A DNA stretch of 64,000 nucleotides from Cinclus cinclus (taxonomy: Eukaryota > Chordata > Aves > Passeriformes > Cinclidae), in the NCBI RefSeq assembly GCF_963662255.1, contig NC_085059.1, positions 5,427,234 to 5,491,233 on the forward strand. The letters run 5' to 3'. Positions 48,533-59,521 of the stretch are shown here, in pieces. The notes below the pieces were generated by a model. That model ran no database searches, was not told the DNA's origin, and saw only the letters and a list, made by a program, of their open reading frames with translations. Within the stretch, counting starts at the first letter, position 1; every line of letters begins with the position of its first letter. A program made the translations under genes and the position numbers.

Positions 48533-50324
48533 GCCCCGAGGACGCCTCGGCCGCCACGGCGCCCGCCTCCGCCGCCGAGCCCGCGGGCGGCAGCAGCAGC
48601 GCCGGCGCGTTGTCGTTCTCGTCCAGCACGAAGAGCTGCACCGTGGCGTTGCCGCACAGCGGCGGCTCCCCCGCGTCCACCGCGCGCACCTCGAACTGCA
48701 GCACCTGCAGCTCCTCGTAGTCCAAGGGCTGCAGCGCCCACAGCCGCCCGCTCTCCGCGTCCACCGACACGTAGCTCGACGCCGCACGCCACCCGCCGCC
48801 CACGGCCCCCGACGACCACGACGGAGCCGCGGCCCCGCCGCCCACGCCGCCCTCCCACACCGAGTAGCTCACGCGCCCGTTGCCCGCCTCGTCCGGGTCC
48901 CGCGCCCACAGCCGCGCCAGCTCCGCGCCCGCCGCGTTGTTCTCCCGCGCCAGCACCGTGTACACGGCCTGCGAGAACGCGGGCGCGTTGTCGTTCACGT
49001 CCGACACCGGCACCCGCAGCCCGCGGCTGGCGCGCAGCGCCGGCGCCCCGCCGTCCTCCGCACGCACCTCCACCTCGTACTCCGACACCCGCTCCCGGTC
49101 CAGCGCCTCGCGCAGCACCAGCGAGTACGAGCCCGCGAACGTCGCCTCCAGACCGAACGGCGACGCCGGCCACACCCAGCACCGCACGCGCCCGTTCGCC
49201 CCCGAGTCTCGGTCCGACACGCTCAGCAGGGCCACCACCGTCCCCACCGACGCGTCCTCCGACACCGGCACCGACAGCGACGTCACCCACACCTCCGGCG
49301 CGTTGTCGTTCACGTCCAGCACCTCCAGCACCACCTTGCAGTGACCCGACAGCGGTGGAGTCCCTCGGTCTCTCGCTTCAATACGGAAATCAAACACATT
49401 GACCTCCTCGAAGTCTAGAGCGCCGGAGAGATGTATTTCCCCTGTCTTCGAATTGATGGAAATCACATCTCCTGCACTTGGCGGACTGAAATTCGTCACG
49501 GCATAAGTCACCTCATTATTAATTCCATCTTCCGCATCCGTGGCATTCGCCCGAGTCACCAGCGTCCCCACCGCAGCACTCTCCGGCAGCTGCACTTTGT
49601 ACACGGACTGGTTGAACTGGGGTGCGTTGTCATTCACATCCAGCACCGAGATCAGCAGCTCCATTGTCCCCGTCAGAGACGGCCGGCCCCCGTCACTCGC
49701 CGTCAGCACCAACCGGTGCACGGGAATCGTCTCCCGGTCCAGAGATTTCATTAAAACGAGTTCGGGTTCAATATTTCGCTCATTAGACTTTTGCAAATCC
49801 AAAGAAAAATGCTCGTTGGGGCTGAGTGTGTAGGAGAGCTGCGCATTCTCTCCGATATCCGCATCCGACGCGCCCTCCAGCGGGAAACGAGACCCCGGCA
49901 GGGTGGTGAATTCCGCGATGCTGAGGTTTTTTCGGGCGGCGGGGAAGACGGGGGCATTGTCGTTGATGTCGGTGACCTCCAGCTGCACATGGAAGACGCG
50001 CAGCGGCCGCTCCAGCAGCACCTCCAGGCGCAGCGCGCACGGCGCGCTCTTGCCGCACAGCTCCTCCCGGTCGAGCCGCGAGCTCACCAGCAGCGCGCCG
50101 CTCGCCCCGCTCACCTCCACGCTCGCCCGCCGGCCCTGCGCCACCAGCCGCAGCCGCCGCGCCTCCGCCTCGCCCGCCTCCAGCCCCAGGTCCTGCGCCA
50201 GACGGCCCACCACCGTGCCGGCCTTGGCTTCCTCCGGCACCGAGTACCGCACCTGCCCGCCCGCCAGCGCCCAGGCCGCCTGCAGCACCAGCACCCGCAG
50301 CACCGCACCACAACGCTCGCCCAT
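47766..50324 (-). CDS. PCDHA: E8: protocadherin-alpha variable exon, complete, distinct EC3
   Basis: This 853-codon exon runs from ATG 50324 to the donor at 47760-47765. EC2 combines FTTLPG with KSNERNIEPELVLMKSL, a variant of the E4/E6 module, and ends in DVNDNAP. EC3 is type V: TRANATDAEDGINNEVTY, NFSPPSAGDVISINSKTG and LDFEEVNVFDFRIEARDRG. The NFS adds an N-glycosylation sequon absent from the other EC3 types. It is related to type III in its strand A and C-terminal half but clearly different between. The Ser run before the membrane is broken by a Leu (SSSLSSSSW). The linker has nine six-base units. The membrane helix is at about 753-776. The upstream flank is class B and the downstream flank class A-I, as in E2. 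Confidence 0.96.
48487..48540 (-). repeat. In-frame hexamer repeat (Gly-Ser linker), E8, 9 units
   Basis: Seven CCCGAG units, then CCCGGC and CCCGAG, the same pattern as E3. Confidence 0.95.
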
Positions 50325-50943
50325 CCCTGCACGCACCGCCGCCGCTGCTCTCGCTCCACCCGCCGCCGCCGCCGCTGCGGCTCTGGCTGCCGGCCCCGGC
50401 ACGGGCCCCGCACGGCTCCCCGCCGCCGCCCGGACGCACCGGCTCTGCTGCCCGGCCCGCGCCGCCCCCCCGCGCTCACAGCCGGGCTCTCCGCCGCACC
50501 GGGGCGGAGCCGCCCACGCGCCGTTCCTGAGCCTGCAGCGACACCGTGCGCTGCTCCGCCGCCTCACGCCATCCGCAACCTCAGCCGCGCTGACTTTCCC
50601 CACCGTGTCTATTTTCTGGTGAGTCTTGTTGTCGTGCTCCTCTTCTTTCCCCTTACATCTTCGTCTTTCTTTCTATGTTAGCCTTTATTTCCTCTTTCTT
50701 CACTTCCTTTTTCGTTTCTCCTTCTTTCTGCATTTTCGGGTTTTTTTGGGTTTGTTTCGATTTCATTTCTTCATTTTCTTTGTACTCTTTTCTCTTTCTT
50801 CCTTGTCTGTCTTCTTTATGGTCCTTGTTATGCCACTCCTCATTCTTTCCACTCCTTTTCCGTCTCCTTCCACTCTCCTTTGTTCTTTAGCCGCACAGTT
50901 CGTCAGTTTTCTCTGGCGCCGCGGACACCATCAACTGCGGCAC

Positions 50944-50951
50944 CATCAGCG
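50944..50951 (-). promoter_or_regulatory. Candidate CGCT box upstream of E8
   Basis: CGCTGATG in class B context, about 620 bp above the ATG. Confidence 0.33.
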
Positions 50952-51147
50952 CTAATTACAGAGTCCCATTGCTAGAGAGCTGTGCTGCTCTAACCAAGGG
51001 TGTTAGGAACCAACTCCCTTCCAAGGATAACGATAAGGTCGGGGCGTGCTGCTCTGCTCTTTTACTGCCTCTTTTGCATTTCCATTCTGTCATTCATCTC
51101 TTACTTTCATTCTGGCTTCATTTTTATTTACGCGGGTTCATTACTAT

Positions 51148-51203
51148 TAGTAGTAGTAGCAGGAGGAGGAGGAGGAGTAGCAGTAGTAGTAGCAGTAGTA
51201 GTA
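51148..51203. repeat. AGT/AGG/AGC trinucleotide microsatellite (E8-E9 spacer)
   Basis: Class B microsatellite, two AGG units shorter than the other two copies. Confidence 0.9.
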
Positions 51204-52433
51204 TGCTGTTTATTTTCTGCACTTCTATCTCCTCTGTTTCCCTTCTCTTTTCTTGTTCTTTCTCTACAACTTTTCGTTCCTGCCTCTCCTAGACCCTCCT
51301 CATCTGTTTTCAGCTTGTCTCTTCTGATTTTTTTTTTCCTTCACTAAAATAGTTTCGAAATTCTCGCAATATACTTTGGGAATATATCCCTTCTTCTTTT
51401 ACCTGACTCTTTGATGTACCTCTTTGCTTTTTGTTTGGTTTATTTTGTTTGTTTCTTTTAATTCTTTCTACATTCTTCCTCCTTTCTTGGCGTTGCCTCC
51501 CCTTCTCATCTAATGCCATATTTTATATCTTCTGGACATTCTGTCCTTCAACAAAATATTTGAAAAATACCTACAGCACCCCTGCCACCAACCACAGACA
51601 TGCCCTTGGGCCAGAATCGCATTTCTCTTCCCTACACCTCCTCTCCATGTGCAGACGGAGAAACCCACTTACTGTCCATGCACCTGCAGCTTCCCCTCCC
51701 TCCAGGAAAAAGGCCACAAATCTTCAGCCTCCCGTGTTCTCAAGGGCCCAGCAATAACACAGCAAGGCAGTCAGATGGCAAAGAACAGCTCTGCCACATC
51801 AAAACACATCCACCGCTCTGACACAGAAACTGAAGCACAGCTATTGGGACATCTGTGCACACAGGCCTCAAAGAGTTCAAACAAACCAGGGAATTTGCTC
51901 ATTCAGGAACTCAAACCTATCACAGCCCAACACCACAAACTTTCTTGGAGACCTTAAAAAGCTCTGCGCAACCCCAGCTCCTGAGGACTCATCATGAGCC
52001 TCAGTCCTTCCTGACTCACTCTCTGCTTGCATGTTCCACGTTCTTCTCTTCCTTTCTGGCAGGCACTCACTGCCTAGACAACACACCGAGAACCTCGCTA
52101 TCTGTGAGGCCCACAGAAAATCTCACACTCACTGTAGAATGATCCACTTGTCAAACAAGAGCCACGAAGGTAACGTCACAACAAGGTCACTAAGAACACT
52201 CCCTTGACCTTCTACACATCTGTTTAGTGAAACCAGTGCTGGTCCCTCCTCCATTCCCTCTTGCTGTCACCCACTCAGGCTGTGCCAGGAAGCATCAGAA
52301 AAGGAATGAGAGCCGGTAACAGCTGCTTTGTTGGTCCAAGAGGGTGAACATTCTGCTGATTCGACAAAAAGATGACACAACTCGACAGGAACTAAAGTAC
52401 ACCGGTCTCAAGAACATCCACGTTTGGCGAACG

Positions 52434-52439
52434 ACTTAC
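52434..52439 (-). other. Conserved minus-strand splice-donor sequence in E8-E9 spacer
   Basis: Class B copy of the GTAAGT donor. Confidence 0.4.
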
Positions 52440-54839
52440 CTCTTCTGAACTGCTTCCTTCTTCAGAAAAGAAATATTTTCCGAGCAGGGGGATTAGTTTT
52501 AAAGGACACTTGCCCTTAAAACTATCAGTGTACCTGGGGTAGCTGGACAGAAAGAAAAAATCACTTATGTTCCACAAAAACTTGACGGCATGCAATGCCC
52601 GTGAGGCACTTCCCTCGCTGGGGAACAAGGAAGCAGACCTGTAAGCTACAGAAATTCTCTCAAAGCAAAACTTAGAAGAGAGGAATCGACATCCCCCACA
52701 CTGATGGGGAACAGCCCAAATATCTGCCACGTTGCCAATGAGAGACAGGAAATGAACACAACCGCAAACAAACCCAGCAAAACAAAAGCATGTGCAGTTT
52801 GGCAGAGAAGAGGATAAAAGGAAACACCTCCCATTCTGCTGTTGTACTGAAATGCAAGTTTTGACGCCATCCTGAATACCAACAGCCGTCTAGCAAGACT
52901 AAGAGCAGAGGGGTAATGAGGGAAAGATACAGAGAAGGCTTGGCAGCATGACCCAAATTTCAAAAAGGTTCTCTTTGACCAACAACATCGCAAGTCAAAC
53001 CCAAGTAGTTAAAGGCACGCGGGACAGGTGTCTTCACAAGCAGCAATACCAGAAAGAACAGCAGTGCTCTAAGATGTGCAGAACTTCTGGGTGTCCTGAG
53101 AGGATCCCAGGAGAGCAGCACTGTGTGCTGGAACCACTCCTGAAGTACTCTACCATAATCCTGTATTTTGCACTCTGGCAACTGGAATCTCCACAGCTAA
53201 ACAGACACCCTCCATTTCATCCCCAAAGATGTATTCAAATCCTCCCCTTGCCCCACGTCTGGCACAAAAAATACGCAGAGTTCTGCAAATGCATTCTGTG
53301 ATTCTTTGACTTTTCCCGCGTGATAGGATGCTTTGTGAGTTTTCAGCATTTTCAAGTACAAACCAAGTTCTCAAAGGTTCTGCAATTAGAGTAATGAACA
53401 ATACAGGTCCCAGTCCCCACTGAGCCTCTCCTTCAAGAGACCACAACAAGAGATAAAGCGCCAATCCATTCAAAATCACAACTGGGTGGAAGAATTTCTA
53501 CAATCCAAGACCGGAGCTGGGCTGCTCTGTAGATGTGAAGGTTTGGTGTGTACATCCAGACACCAGAACGAGCCGTGTGCGATAACAGGACACACCATCT
53601 CTACCCAGACTGACCGTGCAAGAGCACAAGCAGGAGAAGAAAAGCACAGCAAGATTACACCCGCCCCCTCAACTGCCCTTAAAAATCCTCTCTGAAGACG
53701 AGCACAGATCCACCGGGGCAAGAGCTGTGGAAGCTGGGACGAACAGGCTACAGTACACATGGAAAGCAGTTTGTAGTGCTACCCTCCCACAACAACACTC
53801 CCAAAAGAGCAGCAAAAGTGTTCATCAGTGTGCACGTTACCCACTCTTTTCCAACACTTTCCACATGCCAGGCCAGAGGCAGCCAAGGAGCTGTCTCTGA
53901 TGGGAGATATTCATAAGCACAAAGGACTCTGGCCATTTCAATACCACATGGCATCTCAAGATCCAGAACGCCTCCAACATCAGACTCTCGGAACTTGGGA
54001 AAGAATCCGGGGCAGAAACACTCCATACCAATCCTGCCTCCTGCTAGGCATGCTCCATTCCTCACTTTGTAACATTTATTCTCGAGAAAAAGCCATCATC
54101 TCCCATGCTTCTCTTCTTATGACATGGACCAAGGTCTTACAAATTATTTCCAGATCCCTCACACAAGGCATCCCACTGCTCCAGAACACCATCCCAGTGT
54201 TCACAATGACTCTGTTGGACCAACCGAAACAAAGAAACTACTCTCTGCCAAATGAAAATACATTAAAGCACAAGTCGGAATCGTCAGTTGTCCCCACAAC
54301 TCTAGCTGAGGAAAACGACACAGGATGAGGACAGAGAAGAAAACCACAGGTGATACCAACAAGGTCATCACTCTGCAGAAGGCAATAAGCCACGACACAG
54401 TGCCTGGGGGTCTCTTTCCAGCAGAGCCTCGTTCTTTTGCACTCCTACAACGAGCTCGGGTGGAAACGCTACATACCAGCCAACAAGACGGCTGTCAGCA
54501 GAAATGAAACCTTAGGGAAGTGATTTCACATTAGGGGAAAACAATCCGTGTCCACACCAGCAAATCTCAGCTGCGGACCGTAATACCACATGCGTGGAGC
54601 TATACCTTTATTTCTCCCAAGTATTCCCCGCCCACCAGCAGGAGTTCTGGAGCTCGTGCAAGGACATAGCGGCAGGGGGAACGGTGCTCGTGACTTAAAT
54701 AATCATTTGTTAAGGAACACACCGCCCTCTGGAATCGGCAATTCGGATTGGAAGCCATCAGAGACTGCTCAGGGAACATAACAGAAGGGGCAGAAGAGGA
54801 AAAAAACAAGTAGACATGAGCAGAGGAAGCAGCACTGAC

Positions 54840-57401
54840 CGTGTCGAGGAGAGCGGAGGGCTCCGGCTGCGTGTCCTTGGCCGCGGCGCCGGGCGGCGGC
54901 GGAGGGAAATTGGGGCTGAAAACCATGAGGTCGCTCTTGGCCGCGCCGTCCGCCACGCACAGGCTGCGGCTGTGGCGCTGCGAGTACGACCAGCTGCCCA
55001 CTTCGCTGGCGCACACCAGCGTCGTGGGCCCGGGCCCCGAGAGCACGGCCGCCCGCGGCGCCCAGCGCGACGCCCCGTACAGCACCAGGGCCAGCAGGAA
55101 CAGGCTGGACACGGCGCAGATCGCCACCACCAGCCACACGTTGGTCGCCGCGCTGGCCGCGCCGGCGCCGAGCTCCACGCCCGACGCCGACCGCGACCCC
55201 GACGCCGACCAGGACGACGAGGACGAGGAGGAGGAGAGCGACGATCCCGGGCCCGCGGCCAGCGCCGCCTCGGCCGCCTCGAGCAGCGACACGCTGAGCG
55301 TGGCCGTGGCCGAGCGCGCCGGCTCGCCGTGGTCGCGCACGACGATCAGCAGCCTCTGGCGAGGGCCGTCCGCCTCGTCCAGCGGCCGCGCCGTGCTCAC
55401 CTCGCCGCTGTAGAGCCCCACGCGGAACGGGCCCTTGCCCCGCGGCTCCCACAGCTCGTAGCGCAGCCACGCGTTGTAGCCCGAGTCGGCGTCCACGGCG
55501 CGGATCTTCGCCACCACCTGGCCCGCCGGCGCCCCCCACGCCGCCCACGCCCACAGCGTGCCCGAGCCCGAGCCCGAGCCCGAGCCCGGCCCCGAGCCCG
55601 AGCCCGAGCCCGGCCCCGAGGACGCCTCGGCCGCCACGGCGCCCGCCTCCGCCGCCGAGCCCGCGGGCGGCAGCAGCAGCGCCGGCGCGTTGTCGTTCTC
55701 GTCCAGCACGAAGAGCTGCACCGTGGCGTTGCCGCACAGCGGCGGCTCCCCCGCGTCCACCGCGCGCACCTCGAACTGCAGCACCTGCAGCTCCTCGTAG
55801 TCCAAGGGCTGCAGCGCCCACAGCCGCCCGCTCTCCGCGTCCACCGACACGTAGCTCGACGCCGCACGCCACCCGCCGCCCACGGCCCCCGACGACCACG
55901 ACGGAGCCGCGGCCCCGCCGCCCACGCCGCCCTCCCACACCGAGTAGCTCACGCGCCCGTTGCCCGCCTCGTCCGGGTCCCGCGCCCACAGCCGCGCCAG
56001 CTCCGCGCCCGCCGCGTTGTTCTCCCGCGCCAGCACCGTGTACACGGCCTGCGAGAACGCGGGCGCGTTGTCGTTCACGTCCGACACCGGCACCCGCAGC
56101 CCGCGGCTGGCGCGCAGCGCCGGCGCCCCGCCGTCCTCCGCACGCACCTCCACCTCGTACTCCGACACCCGCTCCCGGTCCAGCGCCTCGCGCAGCACCA
56201 GCGAGTACGAGCCCGCGAACGTCGCCTCCAGACCGAACGGCGACGCCGGCCACACCCAGCACCGCACGCGCCCGTTCGCCCCCGAGTCTCGGTCCGACAC
56301 GCTCAGCAGGGCCACCACCGTCCCCACCGACGCGTCCTCCGACACCGGCACCGACAGCGACGTCACCCACACCTCCGGCGCGTTGTCGTTCACGTCCAGC
56401 ACCTCCAGCACCACCTTGCAGTGACCCGACAGCGGAGGCGTCCCTTTATCAGTCGCGTCCACTTGCAGGCGATACAGACTAAAATCCTCATAGTCCAAGT
56501 TACCCAGAAGACGGATCTCTCCGCTCTTTCTGTCAATTCTGAAAATGTCTCTTCCATCCTGCGGGGACACGATCTGGACCGAATAGGAAATATTACTGTT
56601 CGACCCCTCATCCAAATCCGTGGCATTAAGTTTGATCACCAAAGAGCCTCGTTCTGCGTTTTCGGGCAGCTGCACTTTGTACACGGACTGGTTGAACTGC
56701 GGCGCGTTGTCGTTCGCATCCAGCACCGAGATCAGCAGCTCCATTGTCCCCGTCAGAGACGGCCGGCCCCCGTCACTCGCCGTCAGCACCAACCGGTGCA
56801 CGGGAATCGTCTCCCGGTCCAGAGATTTCGTGAGCACCAGGAATAAGGACTCAGCGTCCTCCTCGGTTTTTTGTAAATCCAGAGAGAAATGCTCGCTGGG
56901 GCTGAGTGTGTAGGAGAGCTGCGCATTCGCTCCAATATCCGCATCCGACGCGCCCTCCAGCGGGAAACGAGACCCCGGCACAGACGATTCCGCGATGCTG
57001 AGGTTTTTTCGGGCGGCGGGGAAGGCGGGGGCATTGTCGTTGATGTCGGTGACCTCCAGCTGCACATGGAAGACGCGCAGCGGCCGCTCCAGCAGCACCT
57101 CCAGGCGCAGCGCGCACGGCGCGCTCTTGCCGCACAGCTCCTCCCGGTCGAGCCGCGAGCTCACCAGCAGCGCGCCGCTCGCCCCGCTCACCTCCACGCT
57201 CGCCCGCCGGCCCTGCGCCACCAGCCGCAGCCGCCGCGCCTCCGCCTCGCCCGCCTCCAGCCCCAGGTCCTGCGCCAGACGGCCCACCACCGTGCCGGCC
57301 TTGGCTTCCTCCGGCACCGAGTACCGCACCTGCCCGCCCGCCAGCGCCCAGGCCGCCTGCAGCACCAGCACCCGCAGCACCGCACCACAACGCTCGCCCA
57401 T
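54840..57401 (-). CDS. PCDHA: E9: protocadherin-alpha variable exon, complete, EC3 identical to E2 and E5
   Basis: This 854-codon exon runs from ATG 57401 to the donor at 54834-54839. EC1 ends DINDNAPAF as in E6. EC2 opens with SIAESSVPG, found only here, followed by the TEEDAES module. EC3 is type I and identical at protein level to E2 and E5. The Gly-Ser linker has ten six-base units with an internal Gly-Pro, a pattern not seen elsewhere. The juxtamembrane segment reads WSASG without the extra Ser. The membrane helix is at about 754-777. Both flanks are class B, and the two adjacent B spacers (50325-54839 and 57402-61921) are nearly identical, so this exon probably arose with its spacer by a recent tandem duplication. 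Confidence 0.96.
55561..55620 (-). repeat. In-frame hexamer repeat (Gly-Ser linker), E9, 10 units
   Basis: Four CCCGAG, CCCGGC, three CCCGAG, CCCGGC, CCCGAG. Confidence 0.95.
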
Positions 57402-58020
57402 CCCTGCACGCACCGCCGCCGCTGCTCTCGCTCCACCCGCCGCCGCCGCCGCTGTGGCTCTGGCTGCCGGCCCCGGCACGGGCCCCGCACGGCTCCCCGC
57501 CGCCGCCCGGACGCACCGGCTCTGCTGCCCGGCCCGCGCCGCCCCCCCGCGCTCACAGCCGGGCTCTCCGCCGCACCGGGGCGGAGCCGCCCACGCGCCG
57601 TTCCTGAGCCTGCAGCGACACCGTGCGCTGCTCCGCCGCCTCACGCCATCCGCAACCTCAGCCGCGCTGACTTTCCCCACCGTGTCTATTTTCTGGTGAG
57701 TCTTGTTGTCGTGCTCCTCTTCTTTCCCCTTACATCTTCGTCTTTCTTTCTATGTTAGCCTTTATTTCCTCTTTCTTCACTTCCTTTTTCGTTTCTCCTT
57801 CTTTCTGCATTTTCGGGTTTTTTTGGTTTTGTTTCGATTTCATTTCTTCATTTTCTTTGTACTCTTTTCTCTTTCTTCCTTGTCTGTCTTCTTTATGGTC
57901 CTTGTTATGCCACTCCTCATTCTTTCCACTCCTTTTCCGTCTCCTTCCACTCTCCTTTGTTCTTTAGCCGCACAGTTCGTCAGTTTTCTCTGGCGCCGCG
58001 GACACCATCAACTGCGGCAC

Positions 58021-58028
58021 CATCAGCG
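58021..58028 (-). promoter_or_regulatory. Candidate CGCT box upstream of E9
   Basis: CGCTGATG in class B context, about 620 bp above the ATG. Confidence 0.33.
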
Positions 58029-58224
58029 CTAATTACAGAGTCCCATTGCTAGAGAGCTGTGCTGCTCTAACCAAGGGTGTTAGGAACCAACTCCCTTCCA
58101 AGGATAACGATAAGGTCGGGGCGTGCTGCTCTGCTCTTTTACTGCCTCTTTTGCATTTCCATTCTGTCATTCATCTCTTACTTTCATTCTGGCTTCATTT
58201 TTATTTACGCGGGTTCATTACTAT

Positions 58225-58287
58225 TAGTAGTAGTAGCAGGAGGAGGAGGAGGAGGAGGAGTAGCAGTAGTAGTAGCAGTAGTAGTAT
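58225..58287. repeat. AGT/AGG/AGC trinucleotide microsatellite (E9-E10 spacer)
   Basis: Class B microsatellite, same length as the copy near 23602. Confidence 0.9.
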
Positions 58288-59515
58288 GCTGTTTATTTTC
58301 TGCACTTCTATCTCCTCTGTTTCCCTTCTCTTTTCTTGTCCTTTCTCTACAACTTTTCGTTCCTGCCTCTCCTAGACTCTCCTCATCTGTTTTCAGCTTG
58401 TCTCTTCTGATTTTTTTTTCCTTCACTAAAATAGTTTCGAAATTCTTGCAATATACTTTGGGAATATATCCCTTCTTCTTTTACCTGACTCTTTGATGTA
58501 CCTCTTTGCTTTTTGTTTGGTTTATTTTGTTTGTTTCTTTTAATTCTTTCTACATTCTTCCTCCTTTCTTGGCGTTGCCTCCCCTTCTCATCTAATGCCA
58601 TACTTTATATCTTCTGGACATTCTGTCCTTCAACAAAATATTTGAAAAATACCTACAGCACCCCTGCCACCAACCACAGACATGCCCTTGGGCCAGAATC
58701 GCATTTCTCTTCCCTACACCTCCTCTCCATGTGCAGACGGAGAAACCCACTTACTGTCCATGCACCTGCAGCTTCCCCTCCCTCCAGGAAAAAGGCCACA
58801 AATCTTCAGCCTCCCGTGTTCTCAAGGGCCCAGCAATAACACAGCAAGGCAGTCAGATGGCAAAGAACAGCTCTGCCACATCAAAACACATCCACCGCTC
58901 TGACACAGAAACTGAAGCACAGCTATTGGGACATCTGTGCACACAGGCCTCAAAGAGTTCAAACAAACCAGGGAATTTGCTCATTCAGGAACTCAAACCT
59001 ATCACAGCCCAACACCACAAACTTTCTTAGAGACTTTAAAAAGCTCTGCGCAACCCCAGCTCCTGAGGACTCATCATGAGCCTCAGTCCTTCCTGACTCA
59101 CTCTCCGCTTGCATGTTCCACGTTCTTCTCTTCCTTTCTGGCAGGCACTCACTGCCTAGACAACACACCGAGAACCTCGCTATCTGTGAGGCCCACAGAA
59201 AATCTCACACTCACCGTAGAATGATCCACTTGTCAAACAAGAGCCACGAAGGTAACGTCACAACAAGGTCACTAAGAACACTCCCTTGACCTTCTACACA
59301 TCTGTTTAGTGAAACCAGTGCTGGTCCCTCCTCCATTCCCTCTTGCTGTCACCCACTCAGGCTGTGCCAGGAAGCATCAGAAAAGGAATGAGAGCCGGTA
59401 ACAGCTGCTTTGTTGGTCCAAGAGGGTGAACATTCTGCTGATTCGACAAAAAGATGACACAACTCGACAGGAACTAAAGTACACCGGTCTCAAGAACATC
59501 CACGTTTGGCGAACG

Positions 59516-59521
59516 ACTTAC
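59516..59521 (-). other. Conserved minus-strand splice-donor sequence in E9-E10 spacer
   Basis: Class B copy of the GTAAGT donor. Confidence 0.4.

Larger units (their letters stand above)
50325..54839. repeat. Spacer between E8 and E9, class B
   Basis: Nearly identical to 22779-27298 and 57402-61921: leader departing from class A about 240 bp above the ATG, T-rich plus strand, CGCT box 50944-50951, microsatellite 51148-51203 (two AGG units shorter than in the other copies), and AT-rich sequence to the E9 donor. I see no gene. Confidence 0.85.
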
